DNA of 23,636 nucleotides from Chloroflexi bacterium RBG_13_51_18 (GTDB taxonomy: Bacteria > Chloroflexota > Dehalococcoidia > Dehalococcoidales > RBG-16-60-22): assembly GCA_001796495.1 (NCBI GenBank), contig MGMR01000116.1, positions 1-23,636 of the forward strand, given 5' to 3'. The notes under the pieces were generated by a model that did not search any database, was not told the DNA's origin, and saw only the letters and a list, made by a program, of their open reading frames with translations. The translations under genes were made by a program, and so were the position numbers. Each line of letters starts with the position of its first letter. Position 1 is the first letter of the stretch. Shown in pieces: positions 1-7,680 of this stretch.

Positions 1-1
1 G

Positions 2-76
2 CCCGTACTGGGGGAAGTCAAGGTGATACCGCAGGCGCTAGCCGACACCTACGAGACGCTGGCGGGCAAGTTTTAA
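2..76 (+). CDS. C-terminal end of an unidentified protein (partial)
   Basis: An open frame runs from the window edge to TAA at 74-76 and encodes 24 residues ending in ADTYETLAGKF. The mixed hydrophobic and charged composition and normal codon use look like a true protein C-terminus. The gene starts outside the window, so no family can be named. Its stop overlaps by 4 bases the stop of the convergent histidine kinase at 73, and no terminator hairpin separates the two. Confidence 0.55.
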   Translation, partial: PVLGEVKVIPQALADTYETLAGKF

Positions 77-2124
77 GGTGAGTCTATTGGCTCTCTGGGT
101 GCGGATACCGGTTTCTTTTTAATAACGAGGATAGTATCTTCTTCTATATTCGCTATCTTTTTTTTTATTAGTTTACTTTCAATCGGGAGAGTAAAGAAGC
201 ATTTAGTCCCCACACCTTCTTCGCTTTCAATCCAGATTTTACCGCCGTGCGCTTCAATCAGTCCCTTGCAGATGGATAATCCCAGCCCGGCGCCGGCAAC
301 GCCGCTTTTTTGTCCCCGCGTAGAATGGAACTGCCGCTGAAATAATCGTGGCAGGTCGCTTTTTGGTATACCCGCACCGCGGTCGGTCACGGTAAAGAGT
401 ATTTCATTATTAGCTTTATGGACGGATAAAGTTATTTCCGTACCGGGGTTTGAATATTTAACTGCGTTATCAATAACGTTATCCAGCACCTGTCGGATAC
501 GCCTGCCATCGATATTGATTATTGGCAGCTTCGTCGGCAGGTCTGACGTAAAAATATGGGCCGATGCCCTGACGCGGGCTTCAGCGATAACGGTCTGGCA
601 AAGGGTAATAATATCCGCGGGCGCTTTTTTAATGGAAAGCATGCCGACGCCCAGGCGGGACATCTCCAGCAGCTGCTCGATTAACTCCACCAGGCGGTCG
701 GAATTTTTGTCGATGGTCTCCAGGTACTCCCGTTTTTCCTGGGGGGTGAGTCTTTTGTCATAATCCATGAGCATCGTGGCGAAGCCTTTAATGCTGGCGA
801 GGGGGGTGCGGAGTTCATGAGAGACATTAGCCAGGAGCTCCGTGCGGAGTTTATCGACCTGTCTCAAGTTATCGGCCTCAAGTGCCTGCGCCTCGATACG
901 TTTATAGTCGGTAATATCATTGGTTACCGCCAGGAGGCAGGGGTCGCCTTCAAGTTCTATCTTGTCGGCAGAGAAAAGCATGGTTCGTATTTCACCGGAT
1001 TTAGTGCGTAAGGAGTATTCTTTATTACTCACACGGCCGTGCTTTTTCATCTGTTCAACCATACGTCCGCGGTCGCTGATATTTAACCAAAGGCCCAGGT
1101 CTATTGCACTGCGGCCAATCACTTCTTCACGTGAATAGCCGATTACGCGACTAAAGCTCTCGTTGATTTCCTTGAACACACCATCCTCGAGCCTGGTAAT
1201 GCTGATTACTTCCGGACTGGCGCGGAAAGCCTTGGAAAACTTTTCTTCAGAATCGCGTAGCGCCTGCTCTATCTGTTTTCGCTCGGTAACGTCGGTTGAC
1301 GAGGAAATGATGCATTCTTCGCCGCCGATATTGATTTTTTCAGCGGAAAACAGTATGTTTTGCAGTTCGCCAGATTTGGTATAGAATTGCAGTTCTTTAT
1401 TGTTAATCCGCCCCTTTTTTTCAATTGTTTCCATGACTCTTTTACGTTCGGAGGGATTGACCCATGTTTTCATCTCTTCAGAGGTATGACCGATGAGATC
1501 GTCGCGGGTATATCCGGTTATACGGGTGAAACTGTCATTAACTTCAATAAATTTCCCGTTTTTAATAGTGGTGATGACGATAGACTGTGGGCTGGAGCGG
1601 AAAGCCATGGCCAGTTTGCTCTCCGATTCGGTTAAAGCCTGTTCCACTTTACGGAGTTCGGTGATATCTGTAGCTACGGCGATAGTACAGGGGTCATCGT
1701 TTATATTGATAACTTCCGCCGAACATAGCCACGTGCGGATTTCACCGGACCTGGTGCGGAAATTATATTCGCCGCTTTTCAGGCTGCCGTTTTTCTGCAA
1801 AGCGCGCATCATCCGCTCCTGGTCTTCAGCACTGGCGAAGAGGTTGAATTCTTCCACGGTATGCCCGATCAGCTCCTCGCGGCTGTAGCCGGTATTGCGG
1901 ACAAAGCTGTCATTGACCTCGAGATATTTTCCGTCTTTTATAGAGGAGATGATAATCATATCGGGGCTGGAAAGGAAGGCTTTATAAAACTTCTCTTCCG
2001 ATTGTTTTAAGTCCTGCCCGGCCTTTTTACGCTCTACTTCAGCGGCTGCCAGTATTTCAAGCTGCCGGCGGGCTTCATTCAGTTCACTGATAAGCTGTTT
2101 GCGTGTTTTCTGTGAATCTCTCAT
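73..2124 (-). CDS. Soluble PAS-PAS-PAS sensor histidine kinase
   Basis: This 683-residue kinase has a short N-terminal coiled coil (about 1-45) and three closely similar PAS domains (about 43-157, 168-284 and 293-408), each with an SP...IxxGxxxEVNDSF core. HisKA follows, with phospho-acceptor His436 in NVSHELRTPL, then HATPase_c with N box (Asn553), G1 box (DRGAGIP, 581-587) and G2 box (GAGLGLS, 611-617). The catalytic motifs look intact. No signal peptide, membrane helix or receiver domain is visible, so it probably senses a cytosolic cue such as redox state or a ligand and signals to a regulator encoded elsewhere. The three PAS units repeat every 125 residues, which points to internal duplication. 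The C-terminal tail (651-683) is lysine-rich and outside known domains. The start is the only upstream in-frame Met; its ribosome site is weak, but a TATAAT box lies 13 bases upstream. Confidence 0.93.
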   Translation of the reverse strand: MRDSQKTRKQLISELNEARRQLEILAAAEVERKKAGQDLKQSEEKFYKAFLSSPDMIIISSIKDGKYLEVNDSFVRNTGYSREELIGHTVEEFNLFASAEDQERMMRALQKNGSLKSGEYNFRTRSGEIRTWLCSAEVININDDPCTIAVATDITELRKVEQALTESESKLAMAFRSSPQSIVITTIKNGKFIEVNDSFTRITGYTRDDLIGHTSEEMKTWVNPSERKRVMETIEKKGRINNKELQFYTKSGELQNILFSAEKINIGGEECIISSSTDVTERKQIEQALRDSEEKFSKAFRASPEVISITRLEDGVFKEINESFSRVIGYSREEVIGRSAIDLGLWLNISDRGRMVEQMKKHGRVSNKEYSLRTKSGEIRTMLFSADKIELEGDPCLLAVTNDITDYKRIEAQALEADNLRQVDKLRTELLANVSHELRTPLASIKGFATMLMDYDKRLTPQEKREYLETIDKNSDRLVELIEQLLEMSRLGVGMLSIKKAPADIITLCQTVIAEARVRASAHIFTSDLPTKLPIINIDGRRIRQVLDNVIDNAVKYSNPGTEITLSVHKANNEILFTVTDRGAGIPKSDLPRLFQRQFHSTRGQKSGVAGAGLGLSICKGLIEAHGGKIWIESEEGVGTKCFFTLPIESKLIKKKIANIEEDTILVIKKKPVSAPREPIDSP

Positions 2125-2137
2125 GGCGTTAATATCT

Positions 2138-2143
2138 ATTATA
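2138..2143 (-). promoter_or_regulatory. Candidate -10 box of the triple-PAS kinase
   Basis: On the minus strand this reads as a perfect TATAAT, ending 13 bases before the kinase ATG. It would give a leader of only about 6-8 bases, matching the lack of a good ribosome site. No good -35 hexamer lies at 16-18 bases, so the call rests on the -10 box alone. Confidence 0.4.
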
Positions 2144-2301
2144 ATACAATTATCTGGAAAGAGTGATAAAATCTCGTAACAAAATTATCACGGATTATTT
2201 CTAACACTAAACATAGCTCATGTCAAGAGAAAAAAGTAACAAAAAGAAGAACCGGAATCCCCCATTGGTCATACTCTAAAAAAATTATAAAAATATGGCG
2301 C

Positions 2302-3240
2302 CTAATGAGCTATCATCAGTAGGTCGGCGGCGTTGCGGAACAATATCTTCTCCTTTTCTGACTCGGTTATGGCCATACGCTGGATAGATTCCATCGTCTC
2401 TCCTGTAAGCCCGAACTTGGGACCCAGCGGGAAGTCCGTGCCGTAGAGAATATGGTCAGGGCCGTAGAAATCGTACCCGCACATGAGGGAAGGGGTATTT
2501 CCGTAAACGGCGGTATCCGTGTAGAACTTGCGGAAGTGTTCTTCAGGGTGCTTGATATCGGGGTAGAGGTTGGGAACGAGAGACAGGACCCACTTGATGC
2601 GTTTTTGAAAGTAGGGCACCATGGCGCCGCAGTGGTGTACGATGAACTTAAGGTTGGGGTGGTCGTTAAAGACACCGGCGGTTACAAGGCGGAACATAGC
2701 GGAGGATGTTTCAAACGGCCAGCTGAATAGGCCGATATCGTTATCCAGCTTATCATAAGTGGCGGGGTGAATCCAGATGGGGAGGTCGTATTTCGCCATT
2801 TTCTCCCAGAGGGGTTTGAATTTGGGATTATCCAGCGGCTCGCCGTTGATGCGACTGTAAATTTGCACGCCTTTGAGTCCCAGTTTCGTGATAGCCCTAT
2901 CGGCTTCAGCAAGGGCGGCGTCGATATCGTTCATGGGCAGGCAGGCTACGCCGGCGACGAATTTATCCGGATACCTGTCCACCAGCCCGGCAAGCTCTTC
3001 GTTGGCGATTTTTGCCAGTTCTATAGCGTCAGCGGTCTCGGCGAAGGTTTCCAGGGGTATATTAGCCACGGTCAATACCTGCAGGACATCAGGATAGCGG
3101 TTCATCAACCGGAGGCGGACCTCAAGGTCGGTCACGGCGACGCTGCGGTATTCGACGCGCTGCTCGATGGCTTTATTTTTCCTGGCGAATAGTTCGGTAT
3201 ATTTTTTAGGCATGATATGGGAATAAATATCTATTTTCAT
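2302..3240 (-). CDS. Amidohydrolase, ACMSD-like (amidohydrolase 2 family)
   Basis: This 312-residue TIM-barrel protein belongs to the amidohydrolase 2 family, whose members are metal-dependent decarboxylases or hydrolases of the ACMSD type. Visible family landmarks are the N-terminal strand motif (DIYSHIMP, 4-11), a barrel His in IWIHPAT (His158), the HHCG motif (His202/His203) and the catalytic Asp in LYGTDFPLG (Asp269). The first motif is normally HxH; here residue 6 is Tyr and only His8 remains, so one usual zinc ligand is absent. The length is normal and the frame intact. GGAGG lies 5 bases before the ATG and fixes the start. It is transcribed divergently from the antiporter gene. The substrate is unknown. 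Confidence 0.85.
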   Translation of the reverse strand: MKIDIYSHIMPKKYTELFARKNKAIEQRVEYRSVAVTDLEVRLRLMNRYPDVLQVLTVANIPLETFAETADAIELAKIANEELAGLVDRYPDKFVAGVACLPMNDIDAALAEADRAITKLGLKGVQIYSRINGEPLDNPKFKPLWEKMAKYDLPIWIHPATYDKLDNDIGLFSWPFETSSAMFRLVTAGVFNDHPNLKFIVHHCGAMVPYFQKRIKWVLSLVPNLYPDIKHPEEHFRKFYTDTAVYGNTPSLMCGYDFYGPDHILYGTDFPLGPKFGLTGETMESIQRMAITESEKEKILFRNAADLLMIAH

Positions 3241-3301
3241 GCGGCCTCCGGGCGGTTAAAATTAAGGCAAAGCGCGGGTTTAGAAAATCTTACAGTGGGG
3301 A

Positions 3302-3332
3302 TATTATAGTCTATTAGAGGCGATTTCTTCAA
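3302..3332 (-). promoter_or_regulatory. Candidate promoter of the amidohydrolase gene
   Basis: The minus strand carries TTGAAG (3332-3327) and TATAAT (3307-3302) separated by 19 bases. The -10 is perfect but the spacing is longer than the 17-base optimum. It would give a leader of about 55 bases ending in the GGAGG ribosome site. Confidence 0.4.
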
Positions 3333-3358
3333 ATGGCTGTTTACTGGCGGGCTAAAAC

Positions 3359-3387
3359 TTGAAGTTTCAGGCGTGCGGTGACATAAT
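3359..3387 (+). promoter_or_regulatory. Candidate promoter of the antiporter series
   Basis: TTGAAG (3359-3364) and CATAAT (3382-3387) are separated by exactly 17 bases, about 50 bases before the antiporter start. It lies in the divergent gap with the amidohydrolase promoter and probably drives the antiporter and the genes behind it. Confidence 0.45.
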
Positions 3388-3438
3388 GCTCAAGATACAC
3401 CAATACGCTAGTGCAAGACGATAGCGGAGTATTTTTTA

Positions 3439-4761
3439 ATGGAGACCGTCGCCCAGGTAATTGCATTTGTAGGCATCCTGGTATTTCTGGCGCACCTTTT
3501 TTCCAGTATCTTTAGCCGGACGAGAATACCGGATGTCCTTTTACTGATAATCATCGGCATTTGCGTGGGGCCGGTGCTGGGGCTGGTGTCGCCGGCGGAA
3601 TTCGGGTCGATAGGGCCGGTCTTTACCACAATTACACTGATTATTATCCTCTTTGAGAGCGGCATTGCTTTAAAACTGGGTATGTTGCGCTCCGCGCTGG
3701 GCGGGGCGATGGTGCTGGCGCCCTTGAGCTTCTTCCTGACGATGTTCGTGGTGTCGGGTCTGGCAATCTGGCTGACGGACCTCGAGGTACTGCCGGCGTT
3801 TATCCTGGGGGCAGTGGTCGGCTCTACATCCGAGGCGGTGGTAATACCGCTGGTCAAACAGCTCAAGGTTAAAGAGGAAACACAGACGCTGCTTTCAGTA
3901 GAGTCTACCGTTAACGATGTGCTAAGCATCGTCATTACCGTAGCGCTGGTGCAGGCATATACCGCCGGCACGTTTGAGTTCGCTTCGGTTTCCGGCAAGC
4001 TGATAGCATCGTTCGTCGTCGCCCTGATATTCGGAATCGTCGGCGCCCTTGTATGGTCGGTCCTGCTGAACAAGATACATATCTTAAAAAATGCTATTTT
4101 TACCACGCCAGCATTCGTCTTTATTATCTACGGTGTGGTGGAAATCCTGGGTTTCAGCGGGCCTATCGCCGCGCTGGCTTTCGGAGTGACGATAGGCAAT
4201 ATCGAGACGATACGCATCCCCATTTTTAAGACATCGACGATGAAGGAGCCCGTCGGGCTCAACGAAACGGAAAAGGTGTTCTTCAGCGAGGTTGCCTTCC
4301 TGCTGAAAACGTTCTTCTTCATATACTTGGGGATTTCACTCGAGCTTATCACCAGCTGGTTTATCATCCTGGCGCTTATATTTACCCTGGTGGCTTTTGC
4401 CCTGCGCATACCTGCGGTCAAGGTATCCATCAGGAAAGCAATACCGAAGAAGGACCTGTCCGTCATGGCGGTAATGGTGCCCAAGGGACTGGCGGCGGTA
4501 GTGCTGGCAAGCATACCCATGCAGCAGGGAATTATCGGCGGTGATATAATAAAGAATATAACCTACGGCATCATCGTTTTCAGTATTATTTTTACGTCTA
4601 TACTGGTGCTGCTGCTGGAAAAGACCCCGCTGCCCAATCTGTATGCCGCCATTCTCACGCCGGCTTGGCCGAGATTCGGGAAGAAAAAGGAGGAAGAGGC
4701 AGAGGTCAAGAAAACGGTACGGAAAAGGATAAAAAAAACAGAAACCGATAAAAACGAATAA
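3439..4761 (+). CDS. Cation:proton antiporter, CPA (NhaP/Kef-like)
   Basis: This 440-residue integral membrane protein has about 12 hydrophobic segments and should exchange Na+ or K+ for protons across the cytoplasmic membrane. Family signs are the N-terminal IPDVLLLIIIGICVGP helix (30-45), the FESGIALKL segment (72-80), the paired Asn159-Asp160 in ESTVND, which matches the ion-binding ND motif of electroneutral CPA1 antiporters, and MVPKGLAAVVLASIP (346-360), where CPA1 members carry a basic residue. The cytosolic tail (414-440) is short and highly charged. No TrkA-N or TrkA-C regulatory domain is attached, which argues against a KefB/KefC-type channel. A GCGGAG ribosome site about 10 bases upstream supports the ATG. 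The nitroreductase gene follows after 48 bases. Ion specificity cannot be read from the sequence. Confidence 0.87.
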   Translation: METVAQVIAFVGILVFLAHLFSSIFSRTRIPDVLLLIIIGICVGPVLGLVSPAEFGSIGPVFTTITLIIILFESGIALKLGMLRSALGGAMVLAPLSFFLTMFVVSGLAIWLTDLEVLPAFILGAVVGSTSEAVVIPLVKQLKVKEETQTLLSVESTVNDVLSIVITVALVQAYTAGTFEFASVSGKLIASFVVALIFGIVGALVWSVLLNKIHILKNAIFTTPAFVFIIYGVVEILGFSGPIAALAFGVTIGNIETIRIPIFKTSTMKEPVGLNETEKVFFSEVAFLLKTFFFIYLGISLELITSWFIILALIFTLVAFALRIPAVKVSIRKAIPKKDLSVMAVMVPKGLAAVVLASIPMQQGIIGGDIIKNITYGIIVFSIIFTSILVLLLEKTPLPNLYAAILTPAWPRFGKKKEEEAEVKKTVRKRIKKTETDKNE

Positions 4762-4809
4762 TCCCGCTAAAAATATATTTTAGAGAATACTAAGGAGGAA
4801 CGGGTTTAC

Positions 4810-5496
4810 ATGGATGTCATCGAAGCCATCAAACAAAGAAAAAGCATACGGGCTTTCAAGCCCGACCCCGTGAAGCTGGATTTGCTTAAGAAGATAATCG
4901 AGCAGGCTTTAAGGGCGCCGTCATGGGCTAACACCCAGCCGTGGGAGTTCGCCGTAGCCACCGGCAAGAAGCTCAAGGCGATACAGGACGGCTTTGTAAA
5001 GAGAGGTATGGAGCCGATGCGGAATTCAGAGTCGGAGGTCGCTCGACCCGGTGAGTTCCCCGAGCCTTATATGTCCCGCATCAAAAAAATGCAGGTTAAA
5101 GAAATGAGGGGACGCACCAGCCAGGCGACGCCTGAAGAGATGGAAAAACGTTTTATGAACAACTTCCGTCATTACGGCGCTCCGGTCTGTATTTATTTAC
5201 TGGTAGGTAAAAACCTGGTTTATCAGGAAAAAGGCGTCAATACTTGGGCGCTCTATGATTCCGGCTCCGCGGTGCAGAACATCATGCTGTTGGCGACGAA
5301 CTACGGACTGGGAACAATCGCCCAGGCAATGGCGGTTGTATATCCCGATATAATAAGGAAGGAACTTGGCATATCTGAAGATAAGCTTATCGCTCTGGGC
5401 ATCGCTATTGGCTATCCGGACTGGGAAGACCCGGTTAATAAAGATTACCGCGACCGTGAGCCGCTCGATGAGATAGCAAAGTTCTACGGTTTTTAA
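4810..5496 (+). CDS. Nitroreductase-family FMN oxidoreductase
   Basis: This 228-residue soluble protein matches the nitroreductase fold, a homodimeric FMN enzyme using NAD(P)H to reduce nitro compounds, quinones or related acceptors. The N-terminal block RKSIRAF (10-16) with APSWANTQPWEF (36-47) is the FMN phosphate-binding signature. A second conserved block GLGTIAQAM...YPDI (166-181) and the C-terminal LIALGIAIGYPDW (193-205) complete the family pattern. An insert of about 50 residues with Met, Arg and Glu (about 62-115) probably forms the lid helices over the flavin. AAGGAGG at 4793-4799 is a strong ribosome site. It lies between an antiporter and a membrane glycosyltransferase-like gene and may share the antiporter promoter. 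The substrate is unknown. Confidence 0.88.
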   Translation: MDVIEAIKQRKSIRAFKPDPVKLDLLKKIIEQALRAPSWANTQPWEFAVATGKKLKAIQDGFVKRGMEPMRNSESEVARPGEFPEPYMSRIKKMQVKEMRGRTSQATPEEMEKRFMNNFRHYGAPVCIYLLVGKNLVYQEKGVNTWALYDSGSAVQNIMLLATNYGLGTIAQAMAVVYPDIIRKELGISEDKLIALGIAIGYPDWEDPVNKDYRDREPLDEIAKFYGF

Positions 5497-5521
5497 TAGA
5501 TTATCTCCAACTGAAAATGCT

Positions 5522-5560
5522 GTAAAAAAGCGGACAATACGCTTTCATGCTTACCTTTTT
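5522..5560 (+). terminator. Weak terminator-like hairpin after the nitroreductase gene
   Basis: AAAGCG (5527-5532) and CGCTTT (5540-5545) form a 6-pair stem with a 7-base loop. An outer GTAA/TTAC pairing extends it, and a TTTTT run follows at about 5556. The U-run is offset by an internal loop, so termination would be inefficient. Confidence 0.3.
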
Positions 5561-5596
5561 ATTTAATGCAACACCGGGGTTATAGCGGAATAATCA

Positions 5597-6922
5597 ATGA
5601 CGGTAAAATCCGGTATTCTACGGCATATTAACGTCTACCGTGTCATCACGGCGCTGTGCCTGCTATTAGCTGTAATCCTGGTTATGGTCGTTCCGGCACA
5701 GATGAGCGGGGCTTCTCCCTGGGCTTATTACTACGCAGTCAAAAACTTCTCTGAAGGCAAGCTGGTAATCGACGACCATCTGCATAATCTGCAGGTGAGA
5801 GAAGCCAGGCAGCAGGGCGGCATACTGATGCAGTATGTCAAGGTCGGCGATAATAAATGGGTGGTGGAGAAGGCGCCGGGCTATATTTTTTATCTCGTCC
5901 CCTTCGAGTGGATGGGCATACCGCGCTGGGGGAACGTGCTGCTGTCGGCGGGTATGGTTATCGTCATGTTTCTCCTGCTGAAGCGACTGCGTGATGAAGA
6001 AACAGCCTGCATCGGCTCGCTATTAATGCTGTTTGCGCCCATCGGGCTGATAATGTTCAATCGTGCTTATATGGATACCTTCGCCTCGCTGGCTTTCCTG
6101 GTGATGGGCGGCGGGCTTTATTTTTACTACCACCTGGCCAGGGATAAATACCGTCCGATGAACGGCAGCCTGATGCTGTTTATAGCCTTCCTGCTGATAG
6201 GCTGGTCCGTGGTGACGCGTCAATCCAATCTTCTCGTAGCTATTGTGCTGGCTTTGCATTTTGCGATTACACGCGGCGTCGCACTCTTTAAAGGAGAAAG
6301 AGCTAAATTAGCCTGGGAATTACCATCGGTAGCGGCGGGAGCTGGTATAGCAATGTCGGCGTTGATGGTATATAACAGCTATGTTTTCGGGTCGCCGCTG
6401 GACTACGGCTATAATTACACCCCCTTCCCGGTTAACTTTGCTTACCAGTACCTCGGGCAGGTCACGGCGGACGGGCAGTCGCTGCCGTGGAAAATAATCA
6501 TCGATAACCTGAAAAGCGTACCTCAACCTTTAATAGAGGGATTTCCGCTGCTGATTATCGGCATACCGGGCATAGGCGCGGTGCTGTATTTCAAGTTCTT
6601 CCATAAAAAGGAAAATCAGGCGGGAAAGTGGTCGAGCCTGCGCCACGAACTGCCGTGGGGGACGCTGCTGGTGCTGATAGGCTGGTTTTTAAGCGTCTAC
6701 CTGCTTTATATGATGTATGAGTTTACTGCGGAATATCTTTCAGGTGCCAGCTCGTTCTTCAGGTACTCCCGCTATTACCTGCCCGGGCTTTTCCCTGTGG
6801 CGATTATCAGCGCCCTGATTATTGCCAGGCTGCCGAAAAAGTTAAGCATACCGATAATGTTATTGATTATAACCGCAGGCATAGTACTATATTTCCAGGT
6901 GGCGCTGGACCCCAGGGCTTGA
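5597..6922 (+). CDS. Multi-spanning membrane protein, GT-C glycosyltransferase-like
   Basis: This 441-residue protein has about 10-11 hydrophobic helices. Its architecture resembles PMT/ArnT-type GT-C glycosyltransferases, which move sugars from lipid carriers outside the membrane. After the first helix (about 16-36) comes a long extracytoplasmic loop with paired acidic residues (IDDH, about 58-61) and EKAPGY before the second helix, comparable to the KxPG element of that fold. The aromatic segment near YNYTPFPVNF and the late periplasmic stretch FRYSRYYLPG are also typical. It is shorter than most PMT enzymes and lacks a clear DxD, so acceptor, donor and even enzymatic activity are inferred. 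The ATG at 5597 has only a weak GCGGA upstream. The cupin gene follows after 49 bases. Confidence 0.6.
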   Translation: MTVKSGILRHINVYRVITALCLLLAVILVMVVPAQMSGASPWAYYYAVKNFSEGKLVIDDHLHNLQVREARQQGGILMQYVKVGDNKWVVEKAPGYIFYLVPFEWMGIPRWGNVLLSAGMVIVMFLLLKRLRDEETACIGSLLMLFAPIGLIMFNRAYMDTFASLAFLVMGGGLYFYYHLARDKYRPMNGSLMLFIAFLLIGWSVVTRQSNLLVAIVLALHFAITRGVALFKGERAKLAWELPSVAAGAGIAMSALMVYNSYVFGSPLDYGYNYTPFPVNFAYQYLGQVTADGQSLPWKIIIDNLKSVPQPLIEGFPLLIIGIPGIGAVLYFKFFHKKENQAGKWSSLRHELPWGTLLVLIGWFLSVYLLYMMYEFTAEYLSGASSFFRYSRYYLPGLFPVAIISALIIARLPKKLSIPIMLLIITAGIVLYFQVALDPRA

Positions 6923-6971
6923 ACGGCAGGACCTTTTTTACGATAATAGACATTAAAAGGAGAAAGCTGAA

Positions 6972-7433
6972 ATGGCGGAATTAAAGACCAGCAAATATAT
7001 AGTGACGGACATAAAAGCGGACAGGCTGTTTCCCGGCGAGAAGAAATGGGCGGGAAGACCATCCGTCGGCAAGCCGGTTACGCCCACGCACGTGATGTGG
7101 CTGGACGGAGACGTTATCCCCGGGGCTTTCTATTCCGAGTGCGTGTGGATATGGCCGGAATGCTCCTCGGAGGAGCCGGCCGCCCAGGCGCATACCCACG
7201 ATTTTACGGAAGTGGTTACATTTTTCGGGACCAACTTTGAGGACCCGCAGGACCTTGGCGGGGAGGTGGAACTGTGGTTGGATGGTGAAAAGCATGTCAT
7301 GACGAGGAGTTTCCTGGCCTACATACCGGCGGGTATGTCGCACTGTCCGCTTATCGTCCGGAATGTAAAAAGACCGATATTCCATTTTACGGTAGGGTTG
7401 GGAGGAGATTATGTGCGGGAGCATAAAGAATGA
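6972..7433 (+). CDS. Small cupin-domain protein
   Basis: This 153-residue protein contains one beta-barrel cupin domain in its C-terminal two thirds. Motif 1 is visible as AHTHDFTEVVTFFG (His74, His76, Glu80) and motif 2 as YIPAGMSHCPLIVRN (Pro119, Gly121, His124), giving the usual three-His/one-Glu metal site. The first 60 residues, rich in Trp and Pro, are not part of the motif and may cap the barrel. It could be a small metal-dependent dioxygenase, isomerase or sensor; the sequence does not decide. AAGGAG about 9 bases before the ATG gives a firm start. It is the last gene of the antiporter series, and the following region carries separate regulatory signals. Confidence 0.75.
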   Translation: MAELKTSKYIVTDIKADRLFPGEKKWAGRPSVGKPVTPTHVMWLDGDVIPGAFYSECVWIWPECSSEEPAAQAHTHDFTEVVTFFGTNFEDPQDLGGEVELWLDGEKHVMTRSFLAYIPAGMSHCPLIVRNVKRPIFHFTVGLGGDYVREHKE

Positions 7434-7489
7434 AATATTTGATCATTCCTATTGCGTTTTTTCTAAATATAGGATATGATAGTTACTTG

Positions 7490-7517
7490 TTGTCAATTAG
7501 TAGCTAAAGAATTTAAT
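7490..7517 (+). promoter_or_regulatory. Candidate promoter of the MFS leader transcript
   Basis: TTGTCA (7490-7495) and TTTAAT (7512-7517) are spaced by 16 bases, each matching five of six consensus bases. Transcription would start near 7524 and give a leader of about 157 bases before the MFS start. A weaker alternative is TTGCGT (7452-7457) with TATGAT (7475-7480) at 17 bases. Confidence 0.5.
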
Positions 7518-7543
7518 TTAGGGATCAGGACAGGAAAAGTAAA

Positions 7544-7579
7544 ATGAGAAAAAAATTTATGATTGGGAGGGCAGGATAA
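7544..7579 (+). CDS. Possible leader peptide upstream of the MFS gene (11 codons)
   Basis: ATG at 7544 opens an 11-codon ORF, MRKKFMIGRAG, ending with TAA at 7577-7579. An AGGA at 7532-7535 lies 8 bases before it. The stop is 11 bases before the first arm of the hairpin pair at 7591, so a ribosome finishing the peptide would cover that arm. No run of one regulatory amino acid is visible. The length makes chance occurrence possible. Confidence 0.35.
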   Translation: MRKKFMIGRAG

Positions 7580-7590
7580 GGAAGAATAAA

Positions 7591-7652
7591 AGGCGATAAT
7601 TTCTAATCAAACCTACCGTAATATATACCTTAGTGCATTAATCGCCTAAGGT
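7591..7652 (+). promoter_or_regulatory. Mutually exclusive hairpins: candidate attenuator of the MFS gene
   Basis: Arm A AGGCGAT (7591-7597) pairs perfectly with ATCGCCT (7641-7647), and AAT/ATT pairs extend it past one bulged A. Bases 7646-7647 of that partner also belong to the terminator stem ACCTTAG (7627-7633)/CTAAGGT (7646-7652), and the rest is its loop. Only one fold can exist at a time, which is the arrangement of a transcription attenuator. No T-box or known riboswitch motif is seen. Confidence 0.45.
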
Positions 7653-7658
7653 TTTTTT
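7627..7658 (+). terminator. Intrinsic terminator in the MFS leader
   Basis: A 7-pair stem ACCTTAG (7627-7633)/CTAAGGT (7646-7652), which can be extended inside its 12-base loop by a short GC pairing, is followed directly by a run of T to 7658. Only 22 bases lie between it and the GTG start of the MFS gene, too few for another promoter, so it should act on the MFS transcript itself. Confidence 0.6.
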
Positions 7659-7680
7659 ATTTCTGGGACAAGGGTAAAGA

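Noticed and set aside
3408..4106. 232-codon minus-strand frame inside the antiporter gene
   Set aside because: It is Thr/Ser/Ile-rich with no motif and lies opposite a well-supported membrane protein gene; hydrophobic codons reversed commonly leave open frames.
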